Origin: Ixodes scapularis | Taxonomy: Eukaryota; Arthropoda; Arachnida; Ixodida; Ixodidae | Direction of reading: 5' to 3' | Length of the DNA: 64,000 nucleotides | Assembly: GCF_016920785.2 (NCBI RefSeq) | Contig: NW_024609880.1 | Span: 36,479,152 to 36,543,151, forward strand | Shown: positions 43,901-52,600 of the stretch, piece after piece | Numbering within the stretch: the first letter of the stretch is position 1 | Layout: each line of letters opens with the position of its first letter | Program-made: the position numbers and the translations under genes | The notes under the pieces: generated by a model | Told to the model about the DNA's origin: nothing | What the model saw: only the letters and a program-made list of their open reading frames with translations | The model's database searches: none

Positions 43901-46900
43901 GAGAGTTGCCAAAAATCACGTGGCTGTGCAACTTTTTTTTTTTTTCAGTCAACGTTTGTGCAGCTTTTAGAAGTCACGAAACATTGGTATCATTGTTGTT
44001 GTTGTTGTTGTTGTTTTTTTGTTTTTGTTTTGTGTGTTTCTTTGATGACCACGAGTGTGAATATACATGGTGGTTTTGTTTAAACTAGTGATGTGCCGAA
44101 CTTTTGCCGAATTTCGGCGCCGAATCAATTGAAAGAAAAAAGGTAATTTCGTCAATGGACGCATAAAACAAGTACAAACTTGCTACCCACAACACTAATG
44201 GAAGGTTGCGAGCTCGGTGTTCGCGAACTTATTGGTTGTTACAGCGTGTTGATTCGTCCACTTTGTCTAACTCTTTCGAATTTTTGAATCTATTACAAAC
44301 GAGCTCCAAGATCCCCGAGCTTCGCTTCGTCGAGATTCCTGGCACTTGCTCGTCCACATAACTCAAAATGCTAACGGAAAGGCTCGAAAAAAAAAACAAC
44401 AGGCATGTGTCAAGACAAAATTTACGTACGGTTCGGGCTTGTGCTGAAGCTTCGAGGTCTGGCCATTTAGGTTAGTTTAGAGACTCAAAAACGATGCGCT
44501 CGGGACCAGGAAACGTGAGATAACGGCTGTTTATAATCCACGCTCTGTGTATGATCTCTTCTCGACGTGTCGAACGAAAACGAAACCATGCCGCTAGTTG
44601 GCCAACTAGTTCCCAGTAGGGGTGTCGCGAACTTTTGTCGAACCAGATTTTTTGGTCGAACTTTCGGGGTTCGACTGGGTCGAACCGGTTCGACGAACCT
44701 TCGAACTTTTCACCAGATTCGACCGGTTCGACTTTGTGGACAGTGTGGCCAGACCTTGATACAAGCATGTCTAGGTTTGGAGAATTTCTTTTTTTATGCA
44801 AAGGGTTATTTTATTGTGTGAACAACTGCAATTAAAAGAAACTAATTCTATTCACTGAAGAAGTTAATGACTTAAATTTTAGTACTGTATTGACTGAAAT
44901 AGCCGATCAGCGCTGCACTTAATTCATTTCTTAGCCATTACCATCCAATCCGAAGCCAACTGGCCAGCCTGTCGCGCATGCGCACACGAGTCGAACCTCA
45001 ATACAAGGTTCGACGAACTTTCCACTAAAAGTTCGACAAAGTCGAACCTGGTCGAACTCGAACCGCGGCCGGTTCGCGACACCCCTAGTTCCCAGAGTGC
45101 AACGCGCGCAGTGTTGCTCGCAGTGATTTATGGAAGTAGTCCATTCTGTATTGTTGAAAAAAAGGCGGTAACACTGTGTTCCACACTTCCTCTGCGAGTC
45201 ACCGGACGTTTAGGAACATTGGAAGAGTTAGGAATGTCGGATGTGCAACATCAAGAATGATAGTTTTGTGTTTAGTTTTATGTGGATAGATAAAAACCGC
45301 GAAATAATATTTTTTTTTTTTTTTTTGGCACAGACTATTTTTGAGCCGAAAACAAGATTGCTAGAATGGCGATGAGTGATTTAGAGTAGGGGTGTCGCGA
45401 ACTTTTGACGAGCCAGATTTTTTGGTCGAACTTTCGGGGTTCTGATTTAAAAGGTTAAAAAGCGCAACACAACAAGGACAATAAAGACACGAAGACGACA
45501 GGACGGGCGCTAGGGGTTCGACTGGGTCGAACCGATTCGACGAACCTTCGAAATTTTCACCAGATTCGACCGGTTCGACTTTGTGGACAGTGTGGCCAGC
45601 CCTTGATACAAGCATGTCTAGGTTTGGAGAATTTTTTTTTTATGCAAAGGTTTTTTGTTTTTGTTTTTTATTTATTTTGTGAACAGCTGCAATTAAAAGA
45701 AACTAATTCTAATCACTGAAGAAGTTAATAACTTAATTTTTAGTACTGTATTAACTGAAATAGCCAATCAGTGCTGCACTTAATTAATCTCTTAGCCATT
45801 ACCATCCAATCCGAAGCCAACTGGCCAGCCTGTCGCGCATGCGCACACGAGTCGAACCTCAATACAAGGTTCGTCGAACTTGCCACTAAAAGTTCGAAAA
45901 AGTCGAACCTGGTCGAACTCGAACCGCGGCCGATTCGCGACACCCCTAATTTAGAGTACTTGTCCGCCAATGGTGAAACTACCATGTTGTTTCACATGGA
46001 AAGATGAAATCAAGGTCCCGTCATCCCGAATGATGCCGCATCATTTATCACTTTCGCAGTGAACTGCGTCATTTTTGCGTCCATTTCTGGTCGATCTTCC
46101 GTTCTTGAGGCAGAAAGTGTTGAAGAGAACCACACTCAGAAAGGCTGACAAACACACATTTACCATGTCGCCTACTCCGTACCTCGCCGTAACCGCTGGT
46201 AGTACTACGCTTCGATGGTAACCACACGACCAGACGGCGTCGATTTGCAATCGATGGCCCCGTCGCGTACTCGCTTGTGCACATACGTTTGCCGCATTTT
46301 TGCCGACTTTTGTCGAAATTTCCTTCAAAAGTTTGGCATGGGCCGAACTTTTCGAATCTCAAGTTCGGCAGATTCGGTCCATCACTACTTTAAACCATAA
46401 AGAACACCACGTGACAACGGAGTGAGCGTGTGCACGCGCTCACTCCGGGGTCACGTGCCGAGAGAGTGAGCGTTACTAAAACCGGCCACTTCTCGATCGG
46501 CGGTTTTAGGTTGGAAAGAAAACGAATTTCGAGTCGCAAATTTTGTTCTGGGTAGTGGGGCCCTCATACGTCCCGTAATAAAAACCCTGGCGAGCATAAA
46601 TACCCTGTCAGTGTCCCTTTAATGCGTTTAAAACGACTGAAATCTAATACGCTATTTTTCTGGGTCTCCTACGACACCCATACTGTACCGCACTGTCTTC
46701 CTGTTAATAGGGAGTTTTAGCAAACCGTTACCGTGTTCCGCGTATCGCACTACCGGAGCCTTTGAAGCGTGCTTTTAAACGCGTGCCCGGAGGTCATGGT
46801 ATCACCCGGGAAAGCCTAATTCAAAGGCTCCCGTACTGCGGTACGCGGAACACGGTAACGAGTTGCTGAAAGTCCCCAATATTTCTGGTCCCCTCACCGG

Positions 46901-48753
46901 CACGATTTGGCCTTTTTTTTTTTTTTTTGCCCGTGGTACTTACGTCGTTTGTAAAGCATTATTAGAGAGCTGGACTTCATATAAAAAATAATTACCTCGT
47001 CCCACAGGTAAACGATGCAACAAAAATATTCAGCAAAGCGCACAGTAATTATACAAATTGCGGCCCACACGAGTCAACGATAAAATATAATCGTGTTCGA
47101 ATGCAGTAGTCAAATGCGGTGTAAGAGGGACGACCAGATGCCCTCTTCGATGTAATGTCCGTCGGCGAGCTCATTCGACAAGTTGGCCTTAGACGAGTTG
47201 CCCTTCGACGAATTGCCGAGACTCATTTTATGACTATGAGTAGGGCACCGTGCTTTCAGTGAATACCGACAAGTTCCGAAAATTAACCCCCGCGACGATT
47301 TTATAAAAACCGAGGAATACCGAAAAGCCCCGAATTTGAGCTGTAATGAGAAAACCTCAAATCTCGTGGGAAGGAAATACACTTTTTTTCTCGTTTTGGT
47401 AACGAATGAAGCGTTCACTAAACTACCCGGAAAATTGTTTTTTTTTTTTTTTTTTTGCTTTTTTTTTTCCCCTTTTTGGTACCGGAACGTTTTACAAATA
47501 TTCGGGTCACGTGCATGCGCCCTAAAGGTTGGCACAGAAAAACCCCGAATCTGTGCACTGACACCGAAAAACACAGACAGCGGCGTACTATTCTGTTTTT
47601 GAGTGGGAGAAGGGGGGGGGGGGGAAACCAGTCCCCCATCCCCTCCCCCCCCCCCCCCCCCCCCCCCGCACACACACACAGGGCCAGGGGACGGTGCCCT
47701 TGGTATCCCTTTGGCGCCGTCGGCCAGTGTTTGCCCTGCCCAGTGGCGGCTGTTTAGGGTGGGGGCAGAACTTATGCCTTGCCCCCCTCCCCCCCCCCCC
47801 CCCACACACACACTCTGAGAACTTCGGGGGCAAGCCCCCCCTTGCCCCCTCCCCCCCCCTTCCCTCCCCCTCCCCACCCCGTTAAATTAACAATAAGGAA
47901 AATAATAGACGAAAAAACACCCCTGACTTCAAAGAGAAATAAACCCCCGAATATACGCAACTCGACTTATAACATATTTGAAGTACGTAGAGAAAATCTT
48001 AACAGCACATTGCCCTTACACGTGGATATAAAATGACGTGAATAAGTTGCCTAGATATCAGCACACAAACGCGTGATCGGCACCTAAAAACAATAAACTA
48101 AAAAACGAATTCCGCCTTCGATTGTATGTGAGAAAACATGATTACGCTTTAAGATAAGGACAGAGAAAGAACAGACAGCTCAGAGCGCTATTTGAATATT
48201 TGTACTATTGCTCTACCTTACATGAGCGCCTATCCCCGTCAAAGACATGTTGAATAGTATGGTTTAGGAAGGGAGATACAACCCTTCTTCAGAACCCCCT
48301 TTTTTAGTGCACAGTACGTGATATGCACTACATGAAAATAAATTCTAACTTCTAGTTTATAGAACGTGTGTATTTTATTATTGTTATAACAAGGTCATTC
48401 ATATTTACGGAAATAGCTTGGTCGCACGTGATCAACCCCTCTCACTTTTTTTTTCACTCCTCCTCACTCGCGGAGAAACGCGTTTTTAACTTTTATTTGT
48501 GATCAACTTCGGAGTTATGCGCGTCAAATGACTGCAACACAAACAACTCCGCAGCCTGTCGCAGCCAAAAGATGGAACACAATCTGAGACTGTCACTATA
48601 CTCACTTGGCAGGCTCCTAAGGGTATTGAGTGCCATATCCTTGTTGACATCGGCTACCACGACTTTGGCACCTTCGAGGGCCAGACTCGCGCAAACCGCG
48701 CGTCCAATGCCGCTTCCGCCGCCTGTCACGAGGGCCAACTTTCCGACGAGCAT
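37579..48753 (-). CDS. HSD17B8-like short-chain dehydrogenase, gene 2 (3 exons)
   Basis: CDS join: 48606-48753, 39114-39307, 37579-37983; 248 aa. Splice sites are GT-AG, and the intron phases (1, 0) and exon 2 length (194 nt) equal those of gene 1, so the two arose by gene duplication. TGGGSGIG is at residues 10-17; the NNAG position reads NSAG. The tetrad positions read Asn112, Thr143 (NIST, where Ser is expected), Tyr156 and Lys160 (YVAAK). Thr at this position keeps a hydroxyl, and some family members tolerate it, so activity is possible but changed. The C-terminus ends TGGVSA, not the TGGxFM of HSD17B8. The ORF is intact and conserved, which argues against a pseudogene. The substrate is unknown. 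It runs head to head with METTL18 (ATG to ATG 748 bp). Confidence 0.88.
37984..39113. other. Intron 2 of gene 2
   Basis: 1.1 kb containing the Harbinger-like palindrome at 38725-38899. Otherwise nothing recognised. Confidence 0.5.
38725..38899. mobile_element. Palindromic MITE, second copy
   Basis: Same sequence as 30562-30737 (GCGAAACACATGTACGACGA, GACGGTCGGAGGCGAGGG), but the right arm is partly rearranged at 38825-38855. TTA follows the right end; the left flank no longer shows it. Confidence 0.8.
39114..39307 (-). CDS. Gene 2, exon 2
   Basis: 194 nt encoding residues 50-114, with QVDVGDSQSVRSLF, VVVNSAG and VNLK (Asn112). The donor is AAG|GTGGGA and the acceptor TCCGCAG. Confidence 0.92.
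39308..40365. other. Intron 1 of gene 2 with long G and C runs
   Basis: Homopolymer G/C runs at 39740-39750, about 40005-40032, 40050-40066 and 40158-40182 create spurious poly-Gly/poly-Pro open frames on both strands. No gene. Confidence 0.6.
40366..40790. mobile_element. Foldback element, family F1, copy 2
   Basis: Collinear with copy 1: GCCGAACGCTCATTCTCCGC, TTTCAATGGGAAAATGG, GGGCGGAGAGTGATCGTTCG. Inverted arms span nearly the whole length. Confidence 0.78.
41195..41355. repeat. Imperfect tandem repeat, unit about 17 bp
   Basis: Variants of the unit AATTCGTCGAAGGTC are repeated about nine times with substitutions. A fragment with the complementary motifs lies at 47163-47220 (CGACAAGTTGGCC, GACGAGTTGCCC). 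Both are in intron 1 of gene 2. Confidence 0.7.
41400..42260. other. Non-coding intron sequence, nothing recognised
   Basis: Part of intron 1 of gene 2. No element ends or exon-like frame seen. Confidence 0.4.
42268..42600. mobile_element. Harbinger-like MITE, TAA duplication
   Basis: AGGCCGGTCCAAACCAAGC at the left; complement GCTTGGTTTGGACCGCGCT at the right. TAA at 42265-42267 and 42601-42603. Non-coding. Confidence 0.75.
43397..43583. mobile_element. Harbinger-like MITE, TTA duplication
   Basis: AGGCCGGTTCTCACATGCAG at the left; complement CTGCATGTGTGAACAGGCCT at the right. TTA at 43394-43396 and 43584-43586. Its first eight bases match the element at 42268, so they are related. Confidence 0.82.
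44617..45087. mobile_element. hAT-type MITE, family C, copy 1
   Basis: TAGGGGTGTCGCGAAC at both ends, inverted. A perfect duplication GTTCCCAG lies at 44609-44616 and 45088-45095. Subterminal repeats are rich in GGTTCGAC/GTCGAACC. Confidence 0.93.
45387..45948. mobile_element. hAT-type MITE, family C, copy 2, carrying an insertion
   Basis: Same ends as copy 1. A perfect duplication ATTTAGAG lies at 45379-45386 and 45949-45956. It is longer than copy 1, mainly because of the 70-bp insertion at 45443-45512. Confidence 0.93.
45443..45512 (+). mobile_element. 70-bp Penelope-type tail fragment
   Basis: Absent from the sister copy at 44617-45087. GGGGTTC is repeated on both sides (45436-45442 and 45513-45519). 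The sequence (AAAGCGCAACACAACAAGGA, then GACGACAGGACGGGCGCTA) resembles tails of Penelope-like elements here. It is best read as a severely 5'-truncated retroinsertion. Confidence 0.7.
46710..46877. mobile_element. Inverted-repeat MITE, GGGAGTTT/AAAGTCCCC ends
   Basis: Arms of about 55 bp share CGTTACCGTGTTCCGCGTA with its complement, plus GGAGCCTTTGAA. Flanks AATA on both sides may be the target duplication. Confidence 0.72.
46880..48605. other. Distal intron 1 of gene 2
   Basis: Homopolymer G/C tracts at 47610-47668 and 47785-47880 give spurious open frames. Nothing else recognised beyond the tandem fragment at 47163-47220. Confidence 0.5.
48606..48753 (-). CDS. Gene 2, exon 1
   Basis: 49 codons plus one base from the ATG at 48751-48753: KLALVTGGGSGIGRAV, then VVVADVNKDM. 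Shorter than gene 1 at the N-terminus by nine residues. Donor CCAA|GTGAGT. Confidence 0.9.
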
Positions 48754-49501
48754 TTTTGAATCGCGCACAACCTACGCTTGATAGTTTTTCTGCGCTTCGA
48801 AGACGCGACGAGCGAAGCGTCGACGGACACCACGCGAAGAGTCCCTTTGCGGGGGCTCTTGTCTTGGCTGATAACAGATTGGCGAGATAGAGGACAGAGC
48901 GCTCATGCAAACAAGCGAGTGGTTGGGGCCGAACGCCAAACTCCGAAACCGATGGGAGGGTTTAATGTTTAGAGCTATTTTTGTTTCGTTATCGCACCTG
49001 CTCAACTCGGGAATGGCTAGTTCGATTTCTTTTTCCCCTGCTGGGAACTTTAGCCTTTATCGTCGAAGTAAATGGTAAAATCTACCTGCGTGAAAATGAT
49101 AAAACCACTTTTATATGCCCCGGTGTCTGAGTTGTATGGATATGGATAAATCCTCGCGACGGATGAACGGAAAGTTTTGGTTTCGTTTTCGCATCTTAGC
49201 AACACGAAGCATTACTTTGACGTTTTGTCTCTGTTCCGCATTTTTTATTTTACGACTAAGGAAGACGTGTACAACATCGGCATTCGGATCACACATTTTT
49301 ATTCGAACATCCCAAGCAATCTGTGCGAAACACTGTTCAAGTCAGTTATCGAAAGTCGTAACGAGCGAGTACCGGACAACTTCGAGCCTCAGGCTTTCTT
49401 GGATATCCCATCGCGCTGGAGAACAACCAAAATGGCTGCCTCCTTCCAATAGATGGTCGGGCAGTTGGCTGGCTGTCTGTCAACGAAAACTGGAGTCAAA
49501 A
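48754..49501. promoter_or_regulatory. Divergent intergenic region between gene 2 and METTL18
   Basis: Only 748 bp separate the two start codons, and no transposon ends are recognised in it, in contrast to its surroundings. ACCAAAATGGCTGCC at 49426-49440 matches the animal YY1 consensus, which often lies at the start of transcription of housekeeping genes. A shared promoter is inferred; no TATA box is obvious. Confidence 0.6.
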
Positions 49502-49518
49502 ATGCCTTTTTCGTTTAA
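49432..49518 (+). promoter_or_regulatory. Upstream AUGs before METTL18
   Basis: Two short upstream frames. 49432-49452 encodes six residues, has A at -3 and G at +4, and includes the YY1-like motif. 49453-49518 overlaps the METTL18 start out of frame and has a poor context. If transcription begins upstream of 49432 they would lower METTL18 translation; if it begins at the YY1 motif the first is bypassed. Confidence 0.45.
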
Positions 49519-49645
49519 TTTCGAAGTTCCGGGGGCCGATGATGAGCCACGAGTTGAACACAAACATCCGACAAACGAGCAACATGCTGTTGTTAAACGT
49601 ATTGCACCTTTCGAAGAGGTGAAACCAAGATTGGAGCACGAGCAC
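49502..49645 (+). CDS. METTL18: METTL18 exon 1
   Basis: 48 codons, MPFSFNFEVPGADDEP to LEHEH. Phase 0 donor GTGAGT. A charged, poorly conserved N-terminal tail outside the catalytic fold. Confidence 0.88.
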
Positions 49646-52600
49646 GTGAGTTTGTTCATGTTACTGCCAAAGTAGACTCGCGCCACTTTACTTTCTGAAC
49701 AGGTTCACGAGTCCTTAGAGAAAACCGTTCTGGATCTGACGAGCATGAAAGTCGAGTTTCTAGTCGGCGGTCAAATGGAACAACTTCTAAAAGGTGACTT
49801 AAAGGAGGCAGCCGACGAAAACTTGGACCTCGTCCCGAGCGTTTACGAAGGTCGGTATTGCGGAAGTGTTTCACCTCATAGCGCCTTCTTCTAAGCTCTG
49901 AAATCTGTAGCACACGTTGTCTTACAGGAGGTATGAAGATCTGGGAATGTTCAATTGACCTGGCGGAGTACGTTGAGAGCTCCCTCACCATCGATGAAGA
50001 TACAAGAATTCTCGAGGTAAGCCACCCATAAGCACACTCAAAGAAAATAAAAAAAAAAAAGAAGAAGGCATGACACAGAACGATGATTTTTCGCTACGAT
50101 TGCGCCTGTAGTTCACTTTTGCCGAACGTTGAATCATGGTTCATGCGAGTAGCCCCGGTAGCACTGTTTTCTCAATAGTACCAATTATAGTTCCTCAAAA
50201 GTTCACAACGAATCCAAATGTTTTAAATTATATACTAGCATTTGCACATTGTAAGTCTCACTTAAAATTTTATGATTTTGTTGTTCACCAACTCGTTGTT
50301 CGCAAGCACGCGTGCACCACACATTCACGGGAAGAAGCCTGTGTTTTCGAGAACAAAACATCTGCTGATTTCCAGTGTAGTAGTCAACGCCTCCAGTTTG
50401 AGGTGTGCTCAAAGACACCATGAGTTGCTGTGCAGTCACGATGCTTCTTAAATGACAAATGTTTATTGCAGCCAGATTGGAACGTCAATAGATGTGTCTG
50501 TCGGTAGCTTGTTCCACTGTAATGGTTGCAAACACATTGGATCACGCATGCCCTTGCCAAACTGGTGCCTTCCTCTTTGCCAACGACGCAGCTGGGATGC
50601 GGTGCTGGGCTTCCGGGGCACGTCGGCGGGATGAGAGGTGCCACGGTCCATTTTCAAGACTACGTACGTAGCCCTTGTCCTAAAGGCAGGTTCACACATT
50701 TGTGTTTGAGTGTGTGCTGAAGTGCATACTGTTCTTTCATAATCGTCTACAACGGGAGGGCACGTCGGTGTCGCGTGTCGGGTGGCCCATGAACTGCGTA
50801 CAACAGACCGAAGGTTGAAAGCTGGGCTAGTTGGTAATCGTTGTACATAATGAAATAAAACAGCGCGAAGATAGAAATAGGGAGAGACACACCAGACAGG
50901 GCAGAGCGCTGACTCGCAACTACGGCTTCTTTACTCAACGAAAAAGAGAAAGACAAAGAGAAAGAAAAAAGATAAAAATATAAAGGAAAAGAAGAAGAAA
51001 AAAGACATTATTGTACGCAATCACACGCGCATCTTTCACCCATCGTAGCTGACTACGGCACGTGCTGAACCTTCTTTGTCAACTTCAGGAATTCCAGCTC
51101 CTTGCCTGACAATGCCACTGATGCTGCGCTGATACACTTTTTTCCTCTACTCTGGATGTGGAAGGCCTCCAGCACCTCGCGTGTCACTTTGTCCCTGTGT
51201 CGTCCCAAGAGCTTTAGGCTACAGACGGACAGACTGAGGAAAGCTGGCTATCCGACGACACTACTTTCAGGCGTCGCAAGCAAACTGCTGAAGAAAGTAA
51301 AGGGTAGCCAGTCTACACAACGGGATGTAGAACGCAAGCGACCTGTAGTTATCCCGTACTTACACAGGATTTCTCACAATTTAAAAAATGTTGGAAAACA
51401 ATATGGGATTGCAGTGGTTTTCTCCGCACCACTAAAAATGAGCCAGATCAGCCCCAGAGTTCAAGCGAAGGCAGAGGGAATCGCCAGAAACAAGTGTAGC
51501 AAGAAGCACACCAGGCCGTTCGTCCCATGTGCCACGGGAGTAGTCTACAGTATCCCCCTCTCGTGCGGCTCCACCTACGTGGAACAAACGGGACGGTGCC
51601 TGAATGAAAGGCTCCGCGAGCACAGGTACTCCCTCGGAGCGACAGTGGGAGGACACCTATCGGTTCACTGTAAAGAGTGCCTTTGCGAGCCGTATTTTAG
51701 TGCCACCACCATCTTGGGACGACACAGGGACAGAGTGACACACGAGGTGCTGGAGGCCTTCCACATCCAGGGTAGAGGAAAAACGTGTATCAGCGCAGCA
51801 TCAGTGGCATTGTCAGGCAAGGAGCTGGAATTCCTGAAGTTGACAATGAATGTAATGTAATGTAATGTTTCATTTGCTCAGGAGAGCCGCGGCACCGCAG
51901 AAAGGCAAGAGCCCGTACCAAGGAGGCCCGCGGTGCCGTGTCTAGTGATGGTGATTATGTGATGACGTAATGTACAGATGAAAGTTATGGTGTGTTAGGC
52001 CTAGCAGCAATCTTCGCGGTGGTCTTCGCGGTGCTGCCACGGGCTGCTTACTTCTGGTAGGCCGGTCTCAAGCGCCTGGAGAGGGCTCTTCGCGTGCCAT
52101 GCTTGCATATGAGCCGGCCGAATTATTGGCGGCGCAGGGAGTCCAGCACCCCCGCAGGGGTTGGCGCCGGTGTTGGCCAGGTGGCGGTCTTTACGAAAGC
52201 GGGCCTTGGAGTGTCCCAGCTTGCGGTCCAGCTTGTAACTGGGCAGCGTGAGAACCCCCTGTCGATCGAAGACATGGTCTGTGGCACTGGTTTGGCTGGC
52301 TCTCTGACGATCGAAGAGACACGTCTTACGCCCAGGTGGCCAAGCGGTCTAGCGCACACCAGCTCCAAGTCCAGGTCCAGCACGTGCCGTAATCAGCTAC
52401 CATGGGTGGAAGGTGTGCGTGTGATTGCGTACAGTAATGTCTTTTTTATTCTTCTTTTCCTGTATATCTTTATCTTTTTTCTTTCTCTTTGTCTTTCTCC
52501 TTTTCGTTGAGTAGAGAAGGCGTAGTTGGGAGTCAGCGCTCTGTCCTGTCTGGTGTGTCTCTTCCTATTTCTATCTTCGCGCTGTTTTATTCCATTATGT

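Larger units (their letters stand above)
44086..46387. mobile_element. hAT-type element, 2.3 kb, TAGTGATG ends
   Basis: TAGTGATGTGCCGAAC at the left and, inverted, TAGTGATGGACCGAAT at the right. The 8-bp flanks are GTTTAAAC (44078-44085) and CTTTAAAC (46388-46395). No transposase found. It hosts two copies of another hAT family. Confidence 0.82.
43700..46618 (+). mobile_element. TTAA element, family T2, copy 3, split by nested insertions
   Basis: The left part (43700-44085) and right part (46396-46618, ending CTGTCAGTGTCCCT before TTAA) are the two halves of a T2 element. They share ACTGCTCAAAAGCGAAACTGC and GTGACnACGGAGTGAG with other copies. The left terminal repeat is degraded. Everything from 44086 to 46387 was inserted later. 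Confidence 0.72.

Noticed and set aside
51102..51209. N-terminal part of the 252-codon frame as the true start of the PLE2 protein
   Set aside because: This stretch is the reverse complement of the element's own 3' coding end (51713-51848), so the continuity of the frame is accidental.
52320..52400. tRNA gene in the PLE2 insertion
   Set aside because: The A-box-like segment is present, but there is no B box or cloverleaf downstream.
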